From NCBI RefSeq assembly GCF_902859825.1, contig NZ_CADIKB010000013.1, positions 1-64,000 of the forward strand: a stretch of DNA of 64,000 bases, written 5' to 3'. Shown piece after piece: positions 1-8,956 of the stretch. The first letter of the stretch is position 1. Each line of letters starts with the position of its first letter. The DNA is from Paraburkholderia phenoliruptrix. GTDB lineage: Bacteria > Pseudomonadota > Gammaproteobacteria > Burkholderiales > Burkholderiaceae. The position numbers and the translations under genes were made by a program. The notes under the pieces were generated by a model. It did no database searches. It worked only from the letters and a program-made list of their open reading frames with translations, and was not told the origin of the DNA.

Positions 1-158
1 TGTTAGTTTTTAAAGATCGGTTCGCACACTTCGCAGCGCCTGACTTCAACCACCCGGCACCGCTTCGTTCTGCGTCGCTGCATCAGCAGCAGAGAAGCGA
101 GATTATGAAGACTCTCTTCCGTTTCGTCAACTAAATTTTTTCGCTTTCGCTTAAAAAA
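1..158 (-). promoter_or_regulatory. rRNA operon promoter and leader (16S rRNA gene predicted just left of the window)
   Basis: Read on the minus strand, this is a textbook strong promoter. It has an AT-rich UP-like tract (131-158), a -35 TTGACG (130-125), a 17-base spacer and a -10 CATAAT (107-102). After about 95 transcribed bases the strand ends with CGATCTTTAAAAACTAACA at the window edge, which matches the boxA-type antitermination leader that precedes 16S rRNA in Burkholderia. No convincing protein lies here: the 71-codon frame at 3-218 covers the promoter itself. The rRNA genes are outside the window, so the assignment is inference from promoter strength and the leader motif. Confidence 0.72.
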
Positions 159-274
159 CTGCTTGACGCCACCGCCGCTGGTTTCCGCCGCGGCTCGTCC
201 TTCCAAAACGAGGAGCAAAATAATAGGTCACCGATAGCCTTATGGCAAGGGTGCGACGAAAACTTTGTGCCAGT

Positions 275-1546
275 TCACCTGTGCGCCGGATTCGCCACGG
301 CCTCGACAGGGACCGCGTCGGCCATGGCGGCGTAACCGGCGTCGCTCGGATGGATGTGGTCGCCACTATCGAATTTGCGCTGCAGGCGATCAGGCGCTGC
401 CGGATCGCGCAGGGCGGCGTCGAAATCCACCACGCCGTCAAAAGCATGGCTGGACCGGATCCACTGGTTCACGGCGAGTCGAATATTTTCCCGCTCGGGC
501 GGAAGCGCCGCGGGCGTCAACGTTCCGCCGAACACTTTCACCCCCGCGTGTCGTGCGCCCGCGATCAACCGCTGATAGCCCGCGATCAGCCCGGCCGCCG
601 TCACCGAAGCATGCGGGAAGTCGCAGTCAAGGCCGTTGCGCGCGGGCATCGCCGCAAAATTGATATCGTTGATGCCGATCAGCACAATCACCGACTTCAC
701 GCCGGGCCGCTCGATCGCATCCCGCCCAAAACGCGTGAGGAGCGCTTCGCCATAGCAAGGCGAATCGTTCAGCAGCCGATTGCCGCTGATGCCCAAATTG
801 ATAACCGCCGTCCACCCGTTGCCCGCACTCGCCAACCGCCGGGCCAATGCGTCGGGCCATCGGCGATTCTGGTTCAGGCTCGAGCGCATGCCGTCCGTGA
901 TCGAGTCGCCGATCGTCGCGATCGCCGTCGCCTCAGGCGCCGCGTCGACGGACAGCGCCGTCACCCACGCGTACTGCGTGAAGCGCGCGCGGAACGCCGC
1001 GGCTGCCGTGTCTTGCGTGTGATTGCCGGGCGCGGAAACATAATTGAGCTGACTGGAGACCCGGTGCCACGCCTCCATGCGCTGACCCGGCCCGACAAAC
1101 GCGCTGACCGCATAAGGCGCGCCCTCCGCGACGTCCATCGCGATAGGATCGCTGTCCACCTCGCGGCCCGCCGGGAGGGTCACACTGCTTTTCCCACCGA
1201 ACGTTACTCGCGCGCCGCCGCCAGCGGACGCCGCAGCGCCGCCGGCCGACCGCGCGATCCGCAGTTCCTCGATCACCAACGGCGTCTTGCCGTACTCGTT
1301 GCTGAGATGGATCCGCGCAGACTTCCCTGACAGCGTCGGATAAACAATCTGACGGACGGTGCGGCCGGCAACTTCCGGCGCGCGATAAAGCGGCGGCAAA
1401 TCGGCACGCTGCGGAATGGGCTGCAGCGCGGTCGCCCAGGCGGCGACCCAATGCGCCGAGGTGTCGGCGGCCGCGGCGGGAACAGAAACGGCAAACTGGC
1501 CAAGCAGCGCCGCGCCGCATGCGGCAACCAGGGAGCGGATGGTCAT
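275..1546 (-). CDS. Exported SGNH/GDSL-family hydrolase
   Basis: A 423-residue predicted esterase of the SGNH fold. Starting at the ATG at 1546 gives an N-terminal signal peptide with an AAA cleavage region near residues 23-27; the frame stays open to 1672 but the extra N-terminus destroys the signal. A beta-rich N-terminal domain beginning HWVAAWATA precedes the catalytic domain. Block I is GDSITDG (residues 213-219, nucleophile Ser), then GISGNR, IGINDI, and SGDHIHPSDAGY near the C-terminus with the Asp/His pair. Members of this family deacylate sugars or small esters in the periplasm or outside the cell; the substrate cannot be read from sequence. It stands alone, 34 bp or more from any co-directional gene start. 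Confidence 0.85.
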   Translation of the reverse strand: MTIRSLVAACGAALLGQFAVSVPAAAADTSAHWVAAWATALQPIPQRADLPPLYRAPEVAGRTVRQIVYPTLSGKSARIHLSNEYGKTPLVIEELRIARSAGGAAASAGGGARVTFGGKSSVTLPAGREVDSDPIAMDVAEGAPYAVSAFVGPGQRMEAWHRVSSQLNYVSAPGNHTQDTAAAAFRARFTQYAWVTALSVDAAPEATAIATIGDSITDGMRSSLNQNRRWPDALARRLASAGNGWTAVINLGISGNRLLNDSPCYGEALLTRFGRDAIERPGVKSVIVLIGINDINFAAMPARNGLDCDFPHASVTAAGLIAGYQRLIAGARHAGVKVFGGTLTPAALPPERENIRLAVNQWIRSSHAFDGVVDFDAALRDPAAPDRLQRKFDSGDHIHPSDAGYAAMADAVPVEAVANPAHR

Positions 1547-1694
1547 TCCAGTATCTGACTCAGAGCAAAACGAGCATTGTGCACGATTCACGTCGCCCGC
1601 CGCGGGGAGCCACACCCAGCCCCGCCGGCGGGAGCGGCGAACAACCGGCAACTGACAGCACGCAACCCGCAAGCCGGCAGCATCGCCCGCGAAC

Positions 1695-3320
1695 TCAGCC
1701 GGCCGCTGATGCCCCTGTCATTTTCAAAGCCACGGCTTCTGCCACTTCAATCCCGTCGATGGCCGCCGAGTAAATCCCGCCGGCGTACCCCGCGCCTTCG
1801 CCCGCCGGGTACAGCCCCTCGACGTTCATGCTCTGATAGTCGTCACGGCGGCGCACCCGGATCGGCGACGACGTCCGCGTTTCGACGCCCGTCAGCACCG
1901 CGTCGTGCATCGCGAAGCCGGCGATCTTCTTTTCCAGCTGCGGGAGCGCTTCGCGGATCGCCTCGATCACGTAGTCGGGCAATGCCGTACTCAGATCCGT
2001 GGGATGCACGCCTGGCTTATAGGACGGCACGACCGAGCCGAGCGACGTGGACGGCCGCCCGGCAATAAAGTCGCCGACCAGCTGGCCAGGGGCCATATAG
2101 TTGCCGCCGCCGAGTTCGAACGCCCGCTCTTCCCACTTGCGTTGAAACGCAATGCCGGCAAGCGGCCCGCCGGGGTAATCGTCGGGCGTAATACCCACGA
2201 CGATTCCCGCATTCGCATTGCGCTCGGCCCGCGAATACTGACTCATGCCGTTGGTCACCACCCGGCCGGGCTCGGATGTCGCCGCGACCACCGTGCCGCC
2301 CGGGCACATGCAGAAGCTGTACACCGCGCGCCCGTTGCTGCAGTGATGCACGACCTTGTAGTCCGCGGCGCCCAGTTGCTTGTGGCCGGCAAACTTGCCG
2401 AACCGGCTGCGATCGATCACACCCTGTGGATGCTCGATCCGGAAGCCGAGCGAGAACGGCTTCGCTTCAATATAGACGCCGCGGTCGTGCAGCATCTGGA
2501 AGGTATCGCGCGCGCTGTGGCCCACGGCAAGCACCACGTGGTCGCAGCGCAGCGTTTCGCCGGTCGACAGCTTGAGGCCGCGCACTTTTCCCTGATCGAT
2601 CTCGATATCGTCCACACGGGTCTGAAACCGCACCTCGCCGCCCAGCTCGTGGATGGTCGCGCGCATCTTCTCGACCATGCTGACAAGGCGAAACGTGCCG
2701 ATGTGCGGACGGCTCAGATACAGAATGTCTTCCGGCGCGCCGGCACGCACGAATTCGTCGAGCACCTTGCGACCGTAGTGCTTCGGGTCCTTGATCTGGC
2801 TGTACAGCTTGCCGTCCGAAAACGTGCCCGCGCCGCCCTCGCCGAATTGCACATTCGATTCCGGATTCAGCACCGACTTGCGCCACAGGCCGAACGTATC
2901 CTTGGTGCGCTCGCGCACCGCCTTGCCGCGCTCGAGGATGATCGGCCGAAAGCCCATTTGCGCGAGGATCAGCCCGGCGAACAGCCCGCAAGGCCCCATG
3001 CCGATCACCACCGGGCGCGGGGCCGTGAGCTGCGCCGGGGCCTTCGCGACAAACCGGTACGTCATGTCGGGCGTCACGCCGCAATGCGGCACGTCGGCGA
3101 GACGCTTGAGCGCGGCGGCTTCGTCCGTGACCTCGACGTCGACGATGTAAGTGAGCTTGATGTCGGCGCGCTTGCGCGCATCGTGCGCGCGGCGGAACAC
3201 CGTGTATCGGACGAGCCCGTCGCGCGGGACGCCGAGTTCCGCGAGCCGTGCGCGAACGGCGGCGTCGAGCGCGCTCTCGGGGTGATCGAGCGGGAGTTTG
3301 ATTTCGCTAAGACGTAACAT
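1695..3320 (-). CDS. NAD(P)/FAD-dependent oxidoreductase (COG2509-like)
   Basis: A 541-residue flavoprotein. The start chosen is MLRLSEIKLPLDH at 3320; an upstream ATG at 3377 adds an unlikely tail. Residues 1-95 form a small alpha/beta N-terminal domain, followed by a dinucleotide-binding motif VIGMGPCGLFAGL (about 105-117) with an acidic ILERG strand end. The C-terminus has the second FAD-contacting segment LYPAGEGAGYAGG. This architecture fits the uncharacterised FAD-dependent dehydrogenase family widespread in proteobacteria, whose electron acceptor and substrate are unknown. It is transcribed away from the paa operon, and the two share a 225-bp divergent intergenic region. Confidence 0.85.
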   Translation of the reverse strand: MLRLSEIKLPLDHPESALDAAVRARLAELGVPRDGLVRYTVFRRAHDARKRADIKLTYIVDVEVTDEAAALKRLADVPHCGVTPDMTYRFVAKAPAQLTAPRPVVIGMGPCGLFAGLILAQMGFRPIILERGKAVRERTKDTFGLWRKSVLNPESNVQFGEGGAGTFSDGKLYSQIKDPKHYGRKVLDEFVRAGAPEDILYLSRPHIGTFRLVSMVEKMRATIHELGGEVRFQTRVDDIEIDQGKVRGLKLSTGETLRCDHVVLAVGHSARDTFQMLHDRGVYIEAKPFSLGFRIEHPQGVIDRSRFGKFAGHKQLGAADYKVVHHCSNGRAVYSFCMCPGGTVVAATSEPGRVVTNGMSQYSRAERNANAGIVVGITPDDYPGGPLAGIAFQRKWEERAFELGGGNYMAPGQLVGDFIAGRPSTSLGSVVPSYKPGVHPTDLSTALPDYVIEAIREALPQLEKKIAGFAMHDAVLTGVETRTSSPIRVRRRDDYQSMNVEGLYPAGEGAGYAGGIYSAAIDGIEVAEAVALKMTGASAAG

Positions 3321-3483
3321 GAAATACGGATGCAGGAGGGGCCGCAAATGGGGCCGCCAATCGCGGCCAATTCGCAATTTTATAGGTTAAGCGTCGGCGC
3401 GGGGCTTTGGCGCAAAGCCGATGCATCGCCGATCTGCCCCTCGCCATCTATCGGCACGCGCATGTCGTCTCAAAATATTTATT

Positions 3484-3509
3484 AACCGACCGGTCGGTTG
3501 GTTTATACT
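3484..3509 (+). promoter_or_regulatory. paaA promoter with PaaR-type operator
   Basis: A perfect 16-bp palindrome AACCGACCGGTCGGTT (3484-3499) sits directly upstream of a -10-like TATACT (3504-3509), so it occupies the -35/-10 spacer. Bound repressor would exclude RNA polymerase. A similar inverted repeat upstream of paa genes in Burkholderia is the known target type of the TetR-family repressor PaaR, which is relieved by phenylacetyl-CoA; the TetR gene at 8348 is the likely partner. Confidence 0.75.
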
Positions 3510-3545
3510 GTGCGAACCAGACAACTCCCGCAGACGAGCGTCCCC

Positions 3546-4544
3546 ATGTACACGCAATCCCTGGACATTCCCGGTAACGTGGCCCCGCTGGAATCCGGCG
3601 CGGCATCGCCGGACGAGGCGCAGTTCGACGCCGTGATGGCCGCCGACGGCAAGATCGAACCGCAGGACTGGATGCCCGAGGCGTACCGCAAAACGCTGGT
3701 GCGCCAGATTTCGCAGCACGCGCATTCGGAAATCGTCGGCATGCTGCCCGAAGGCAACTGGATCACGCGCGCGCCGAGTCTGAAGCGCAAAGCGATTCTG
3801 CTTGCCAAGGTGCAGGACGAAGCCGGTCACGGCCTCTATCTCTACAGCGCGGCGGAAACGCTCGGCGTCTCGCGCGATCAGCTGATTGCGGCGCTGCATG
3901 CCGGCAAGGCCAAATATTCGAGCATCTTCAATTATCCGACGCCCACTTGGGCAGATGTGGGCGTGATCGGCTGGCTGGTCGACGGTGCGGCGATCATGAA
4001 TCAGATTCCTCTGTGCCGTTGCACCTACGGCCCGTACGCGCGCGCGATGATCCGCATCTGCAAGGAAGAGTCGTTCCACCAGCGCCAGGGTTTCGACGCG
4101 CTGATGGCCATGATGTCCGGCACCGAAGCCCAGCGCGAACTCGTGCAACAGGCGGTGAACCGCTGGTGGTGGCCCGTGCTGATGATGTTCGGCCCGAGCG
4201 ACAAGGACTCGATCCACAGCAATCAGTCGTCGAAATGGGGCATCAAGCGTATTTCGAACGACGACCTGCGGCAGAAATTCGTCGACGCCACCGTCGAGCA
4301 GGCCAAGGTGCTGGGTGTCACGCTGCCCGACCCGGCGCTCAAATGGAATGAGGCGCGGGGTCATTACGACTACGGCGATATCGACTGGGAAGAGTTCTGG
4401 CGTGTCGTGAACGGCGACGGCCCGTGCAACCGCGAGCGCCTCGGCACACGCGTGAAAGCCCACAACGACGGCGCCTGGGTTCGCGAAGCGGCGCTCGCCC
4501 ACGCCGAAAAGCAACGCCAACGCGCACAACAGCACGCCGCCTGA
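3546..4544 (+). CDS. paaA: 1,2-phenylacetyl-CoA epoxidase, catalytic subunit PaaA
   Basis: PaaA is the diiron oxygenase subunit that epoxidises the ring of phenylacetyl-CoA, the committing step of aerobic phenylacetate breakdown. The 332-residue product has normal length and carries the carboxylate-bridged diiron motifs DEAGHG (about residues 94-99) and [10 protein letters not shown]. The start [10 protein letters not shown] at 3546 is preferred over the ATG at 3498, which lies inside the operator palindrome. First gene of paaABCDE, with paaB 38 bp downstream. Expression is probably controlled by the PaaR-type palindrome just upstream. Confidence 0.95.
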   Translation: MYTQSLDIPGNVAPLESGAASPDEAQFDAVMAADGKIEPQDWMPEAYRKTLVRQISQHAHSEIVGMLPEGNWITRAPSLKRKAILLAKVQDEAGHGLYLYSAAETLGVSRDQLIAALHAGKAKYSSIFNYPTPTWADVGVIGWLVDGAAIMNQIPLCRCTYGPYARAMIRICKEESFHQRQGFDALMAMMSGTEAQRELVQQAVNRWWWPVLMMFGPSDKDSIHSNQSSKWGIKRISNDDLRQKFVDATVEQAKVLGVTLPDPALKWNEARGHYDYGDIDWEEFWRVVNGDGPCNRERLGTRVKAHNDGAWVREAALAHAEKQRQRAQQHAA

Positions 4545-4582
4545 GCCGCGCGGCGCGCCATGCAACGAATCAGGAGATCAGG

Positions 4583-4867
4583 ATGAACAAGGAATGGCCG
4601 ATTTGGGAAGTCTTCGTGCGCAGCAAGCAGGGACTCGACCATAAGCATTGCGGCAGTCTGCATGCCGCCGACGCGCAAATGGCGCTGCGCATGGCGCGCG
4701 ACGTCTACACACGCCGCCAGGAAGGCGTGAGCATCTGGGTGGTGCCTTCTTCGGCGATCACGGCCTCGGCGCCGCAAGACAAGGCGGAAATGTTCGAACC
4801 GGCGGGCGACAAGATTTACCGCCATCCGACGTTCTACACGCTTCCCGACGAAGTCAATCACATGTAA
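4583..4867 (+). CDS. paaB: 1,2-phenylacetyl-CoA epoxidase subunit PaaB
   Basis: A small structural subunit (94 residues) of the multicomponent phenylacetyl-CoA epoxidase; it is needed for a working complex but has no cofactor. The product begins MNKEWPIWEVFVRSKQG, the usual PaaB opening, and keeps the HKHCGSLHA segment. The ATG at 4583 follows AGGAGATCAGG, a good ribosome-binding site, so the longer open frame upstream is ignored. It lies between paaA and paaC, with only 8 bp to paaC. Confidence 0.95.
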   Translation: MNKEWPIWEVFVRSKQGLDHKHCGSLHAADAQMALRMARDVYTRRQEGVSIWVVPSSAITASAPQDKAEMFEPAGDKIYRHPTFYTLPDEVNHM

Positions 4868-4875
4868 GCGCGCCC

Positions 4876-5679
4876 ATGAACACGACGCCCGACCATCTGC
4901 AATATGTACTGCGCCTCGCGGATACCGCGTTGATTCTCGGTCAGCGCAACACCGAGTGGTGCGGCCATGGCCCGATTCTCGAAGAAGACATCGCGCTCTC
5001 CAACATGAGCCTCGACCTGATCGGCCAGGCGCGCCTGCTGTATACGCATGCGGCCTCGCTCGAGCAGCAGCTCACCGGCAAGAAGCGCAGCGAAGACGAC
5101 TATGCGTACTTCCGCGCCGAGCGCGAGTTCGCCAATTACACCTTGGTCGAGTTGCCTCACTACGGCCCGCTGTCCGCGACCGCGCAGGCCGAGAAGGACT
5201 ACGCCGTCACCATCGTGCGAAATTTCCTTTATTCGACGCTGATGGCGCACCTGTGGACGGCGCTCATGCAATCGAAGGACGCGCAGCTTGCCGCCATTGC
5301 CGCGAAGTCGATCAAGGAGACGAGCTACCACGTGCATCACGCGAGCGAGTGGCTGATCCGTTTCGGCGACGGTACGGACGAATCGCATCGCCGCGCGCAG
5401 GCCGCGCTCGACTACCTGATGCCGTACACGCGCGAATTCTTCAGCACGGACGCCGTGGAGGAAGCCGTCGCCGCCGCCGGCATCGGGCCGCTCAGCGCCG
5501 ATCTCGAATCCGCCTGGCTCGACGACGTGCGCGCCGCGCTCGAACAAGCCACGCTCGCGCTCCCCGAGCCGGTCAAGCACATCACGACCGGCAAGCACGG
5601 CGAGCATTCCGAGCACATGGGCTTTGTGCTGGCCGAGATGCAAAGCCTTGCGCGGCAGCATCCCGGTGCGACCTGGTAA
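4876..5679 (+). CDS. paaC: 1,2-phenylacetyl-CoA epoxidase subunit PaaC
   Basis: PaaC is the non-catalytic ferritin-like partner of PaaA in the epoxidase core. The 267-residue protein has typical length and helices such as NTEWCGHGPILEEDIALSN and SYHVHHASEWLIRFGDGTDES, which are characteristic of PaaC. The start is the ATG at 4876, 8 bp after paaB; a frame open further upstream overlaps paaB and is not used. It is part of the five-gene paa operon and most likely translated in tandem with paaB. Confidence 0.95.
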   Translation: MNTTPDHLQYVLRLADTALILGQRNTEWCGHGPILEEDIALSNMSLDLIGQARLLYTHAASLEQQLTGKKRSEDDYAYFRAEREFANYTLVELPHYGPLSATAQAEKDYAVTIVRNFLYSTLMAHLWTALMQSKDAQLAAIAAKSIKETSYHVHHASEWLIRFGDGTDESHRRAQAALDYLMPYTREFFSTDAVEEAVAAAGIGPLSADLESAWLDDVRAALEQATLALPEPVKHITTGKHGEHSEHMGFVLAEMQSLARQHPGATW

Positions 5680-5704
5680 GCGCGGCCACTCTGCCGATCC
5701 GATC

Positions 5705-6274
5705 ATGACGACCTCGACCGCTCCCCTAGCCGCGCCCCGCGTCGCCCACGACCCCACGCTGCAACGCGCGTGGGCCGTGCTTGAAGCCGTGCCCGATCCG
5801 GAGATTCCGGTGGTGTCGATCCGCGAGCTCGGCATTCTGCGCGATGTCCGCCGGGCCGACGATGGCGCGCTCGAAGTCGTGATCACGCCGACTTACTCGG
5901 GCTGCCCGGCCATGTCGCAGATCGCCGAAGACATCGGGCATGCACTCGAGCTCGCCGGCCTCACGCCGTATCGGATCGCCACGGTGCTCGCGCCCGCGTG
6001 GACCACCGACTGGATGACCGCCGAAGCCCGCGACAAGCTGCGCGCCTACGGCATCGCGCCGCCCACGGGCCATTGCGGATCGGCGGACGGCTCGGCCTTC
6101 GCGCCTCAGGAAAAAGTGATGCGCTTCGTGCCGCGCGCGCTGCCCGCGCCGTCGTGCCCACGCTGCGGCTCGGCCCATACCGAACGCCTCGCGCAATTCG
6201 GCTCAACCGCTTGCAAGGCCTTGTACCGCTGCCTCGACTGCCGCGAACCCTTCGACTATTTCAAACCCTACTGA
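5705..6274 (+). CDS. paaD: Phenylacetate degradation protein PaaD (Fe-S maturation factor)
   Basis: A 189-residue protein with an N-terminal MIP18/DUF59 domain (EAVPDPEIPVVSIRELG, about residues 23-39) and a C-terminal zinc-ribbon-like segment with CPRCGSAH and CLDCREPF. PaaD is thought to help mature the iron centres of the phenylacetyl-CoA epoxidase rather than take part in catalysis. The extra cysteine pairs at the C-terminus distinguish it from the SufT-type stand-alone domain. Its stop at 6274 is one base before the paaE start codon, so translation is tightly coupled. Confidence 0.93.
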   Translation: MTTSTAPLAAPRVAHDPTLQRAWAVLEAVPDPEIPVVSIRELGILRDVRRADDGALEVVITPTYSGCPAMSQIAEDIGHALELAGLTPYRIATVLAPAWTTDWMTAEARDKLRAYGIAPPTGHCGSADGSAFAPQEKVMRFVPRALPAPSCPRCGSAHTERLAQFGSTACKALYRCLDCREPFDYFKPY

Positions 6275-6275
6275 T

Positions 6276-7364
6276 ATGGCTACCCCGCAATTTCATCCGC
6301 TGCGTATCCGCGAAGTGCGGCCGGAAACCGCCGACGCCGTCTCGGTCGCCTTCGAAGTCCCCGCCGACCTGCGCGAGTTGTATCGCTTCACGCAGGGCCA
6401 GTTCGTCACGCTGAAGACGCACATCGACGGCGAGGAAACACGCCGCTCGTATTCAATCTGCGTCGGCGTGACCGACTACGACCGCGACGGCGAACTGCGC
6501 ATCGGCATCAAACGCGTGCGCGGCGGCCGCTTCTCGAATTTCGCATTCGACACGCTGCAGCCGGGCCACACGATCGACGTCATGACGCCGGACGGCCGCT
6601 TCTTCACGCACCTTAACGCAGACCACGGCCAGCAGTATGTGGCGTTCGCGGGCGGCTCGGGCATCACGCCGGTGCTCGCCATCATCAAGACGACGTTAGA
6701 AGTCGAGCCGCGCAGCACCTTCACGTTGATTTACGGCAACCGCAGCGTCGACCAGATCATGTTCGCGGAAGAACTGGAAGACCTGAAGAACCGCTTCATG
6801 AATCGCTTCGTGCTGTACCACGTGCTGTCCGACGATTTGCAGGACGTCGAGCTGTTCAACGGCGTGCTCGACCAGAAGAAATGCGCGGCGTTTCTGGCGA
6901 GCCTCGTGCCTGCGGATTCCATCGACGAGGCCTTTATTTGCGGCCCCGCGCCGATGATGGACGCCGCCGAGGCCGCGCTCAAAGCCGCCGGCGTGCCGCC
7001 GGAAAAAGTGCATGTGGAGCGCTTCGGCTCGCCGCTGCCGCAAGCGGGCGTGCCGCCCATCGAAATCACCGAAGATACGCCGGCCGCCGAGCTGGAAATC
7101 GTGCTGGACGGAAAACGCCGCAAGCTGCGCCTACCCTATCAGGGCGTGAGCGTGCTCGACGTCGGCCTGCGCGCCGGCCTCGCGCTGCCCTACGCGTGCA
7201 AAGGCGGCGTTTGCTGCACATGCCGTGCGAAAGTCGTGGAAGGCGAAGTGAAGATGGAAAAGAACTACACGCTGGAAGAACACGAGATCCGCGACGGCTT
7301 CGTGCTGACCTGCCAGTGTCATCCGATCAGTGACCGCGTCGTGGTGAACTACGACGAACGTTGA
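6276..7364 (+). CDS. paaE: Phenylacetyl-CoA epoxidase reductase subunit PaaE
   Basis: PaaE passes electrons from NADPH to the diiron centre of PaaA. The 362-residue product has an FAD-binding barrel with RRSYSICVG (about residues 52-60), an NADP-binding domain with AFAGGSGITP, and a plant-type [2Fe-2S] ferredoxin domain at the C-terminus with CKGGVCCTCRA and a final CQC. This order is diagnostic for the class IA reductase of the complex. It is the last gene of paaABCDE and is followed by a strong terminator hairpin at 7428-7477. Confidence 0.95.
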   Translation: MATPQFHPLRIREVRPETADAVSVAFEVPADLRELYRFTQGQFVTLKTHIDGEETRRSYSICVGVTDYDRDGELRIGIKRVRGGRFSNFAFDTLQPGHTIDVMTPDGRFFTHLNADHGQQYVAFAGGSGITPVLAIIKTTLEVEPRSTFTLIYGNRSVDQIMFAEELEDLKNRFMNRFVLYHVLSDDLQDVELFNGVLDQKKCAAFLASLVPADSIDEAFICGPAPMMDAAEAALKAAGVPPEKVHVERFGSPLPQAGVPPIEITEDTPAAELEIVLDGKRRKLRLPYQGVSVLDVGLRAGLALPYACKGGVCCTCRAKVVEGEVKMEKNYTLEEHEIRDGFVLTCQCHPISDRVVVNYDER

Positions 7365-7427
7365 CGAGACGCTCGTCGCGCATTGCGCCCGCCGTGCTTT
7401 GAGCCGTCCCGCGATCCGCTTACACTA

Positions 7428-7477
7428 GGGGCCGCTCGCCATCGGACCATTCCGGTCCGCGAGGCGAGCGGCCCTTT
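7428..7477 (+). terminator. Strong terminator after paaE
   Basis: A 12-bp arm GGGCCGCTCGCC (7429-7440) pairs with GGCGAGCGGCCC (7463-7474) and is followed by TTT. The loop holds a second hairpin (CGGACC/GGTCCG, 7443-7459). It separates the paaABCDE operon from the DUF1835 gene. Confidence 0.85.
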
Positions 7478-7510
7478 GTCAATCGCCCACTAAAACCCCA
7501 ATCACGGCCG

Positions 7511-8323
7511 ATGAGCACGATCCACCTCACGAACGGCGATGTCGCCGCGGAATCACTGCGCACCGCCTTGCGCGAAGCGGGCTGCGACGATCGCGTGCAC
7601 GCCTTGCGCGACGACCTCGCGGTCGGCCCTTTGCGCGGCATCGACGACGGCCCCGACGTGCGCGCCACCTTCTGGGATCGCGTGAGCGCGGACACGAAGC
7701 GCGACTTCATCCGCGAGTTTCGCGAGCAGGCGGCGGCACTTGAGGCCATCGCGCGCGGCGCAGCGAACCTCGTGGTCTGGCACGCCGAAAGCGCCGCCGA
7801 TCAATTGATGCTGCGCCGTGTCTGCTATTACCTGCGCAATCAGCCTCAGCGCCTCAACGAAGTGCGTTTGTCGATTCGCGATCTCACCGATGCCGGCGCC
7901 TGGGCGCACACCCGCAGGGATCGCGCGACGTCCGTCGGCATGTTCGCACCCGCGGTGCTGCAAACGCGTTTGCCTGACGCGGCGCCGATCTCCGTGCTGC
8001 GCATCAGCCGACTCGCGCTCGAATGGCAAGAAGCGAAACACGCCAACGGCGAAACGCGGCGCTGGCGCGACAACACCTTCACGAGCGGCAACTTCGCCGA
8101 TCTCGACGCCCTGATACTCGAGCACGCCGGCGCCGACTGGCAGCCGGCCGCGCGCGTGGCCGCAGAAGTCATGACCGCCGAGCTCGGGTTTCTCGTCAGC
8201 GACAGCATTGTGCTGTGGCGTTTCCGCGAGCTGGCCGCCACACGCCGGATCAGGCTGCGCGGCGACGCGAGCGCGTGGCGCACCCTCGAACTGTGCGCGG
8301 CACTCGCACCCTGTCCCCACTGA
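7511..8323 (+). CDS. DUF1835 domain-containing protein
   Basis: A 270-residue cytosolic protein that opens with MSTIHLTNGDVAAESLR and contains the DUF1835 core (HALRDDLAVGPL, about residues 31-42), followed by a DUF3658-like C-terminal half (LGFLVSDSIVLWRFREL). Biochemical role unknown; no catalytic motif, membrane segment or signal is visible. It sits alone between the paaE terminator and the TetR regulator, 24 bp upstream of the latter, so it is probably co-transcribed with the regulator rather than with paa. Confidence 0.82.
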   Translation: MSTIHLTNGDVAAESLRTALREAGCDDRVHALRDDLAVGPLRGIDDGPDVRATFWDRVSADTKRDFIREFREQAAALEAIARGAANLVVWHAESAADQLMLRRVCYYLRNQPQRLNEVRLSIRDLTDAGAWAHTRRDRATSVGMFAPAVLQTRLPDAAPISVLRISRLALEWQEAKHANGETRRWRDNTFTSGNFADLDALILEHAGADWQPAARVAAEVMTAELGFLVSDSIVLWRFRELAATRRIRLRGDASAWRTLELCAALAPCPH

Positions 8324-8347
8324 TAAGCCGATAAATAGCAGACCACC

Positions 8348-8956
8348 ATGGCCCGCACCCGAGCCCCCGACCACGAAACCCAGCGCGAGCAGATTCTCGA
8401 ACTAGCCGCGGCCAAGTTCGCGCAGACGAGCTATCCGAGCACGTCGATGTCAGATCTTGCCGCGGCGAGCGGCACGTCGAAAGCGCGCCTCTATCACTAC
8501 TACGAGAGCAAGGAGGCGATCCTCTTCGATTTGCTGGATCGCTACACGAAACGGCTCATGCTGATCATCGCCGAGGTGGAGGGCGCGAGCCAGCGCCGCG
8601 GGCTGACCGAGCGCGAGACGTTCGCGGAGCTGATCCGCGCGTTCCTCTCCGAATATGAAACGTCGCACAGCCGGCACGTCGCCCTTTTGAACGACGTGAA
8701 GTATCTCGTCGACGCCCAGCGCGAGGTCATTCTCAACCGCCAGCGCGACGTGGTCGCCGCCTTTGCGCGGCAACTGGCACGCGCTTACCCGGAGCGCGCC
8801 ACGCGCGAAAACCAGACCGCGCTCACCATGATGGTGTTCGGCATGATCAATTGGACCTTCACCTGGCTAAAACCGGGAGGACGCATGGGCTACCGGGAAT
8901 TCGCAGAGCAGGTGGTGGCTATGGTCGACCACGGACTGGGCGCGGAAGCCCGCTGA
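8348..8956 (+). CDS. paaR: TetR-family transcriptional repressor, probable PaaR
   Basis: A 202-residue TetR regulator. The N-terminal helix-turn-helix spans about residues 12-60 (FAQTSYPSTSMSDLAAASGTS then KARLYHYYESKEAILFDLL); the remaining helices form the ligand-binding domain. Position beside paaABCDE and the TetR-type palindrome at 3484-3499 suggest it represses the paa operon until phenylacetyl-CoA binds. The ATG at 8348 follows a weak ribosome site. That it regulates paa is inferred from family and location. Confidence 0.87.
   Translation: MARTRAPDHETQREQILELAAAKFAQTSYPSTSMSDLAAASGTSKARLYHYYESKEAILFDLLDRYTKRLMLIIAEVEGASQRRGLTERETFAELIRAFLSEYETSHSRHVALLNDVKYLVDAQREVILNRQRDVVAAFARQLARAYPERATRENQTALTMMVFGMINWTFTWLKPGGRMGYREFAEQVVAMVDHGLGAEAR

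Noticed and set aside
3..218. 71-codon minus-strand open frame at the left edge
   Set aside because: It lies on a clear rRNA-type promoter and leader, has no ribosome site and no recognisable protein character.
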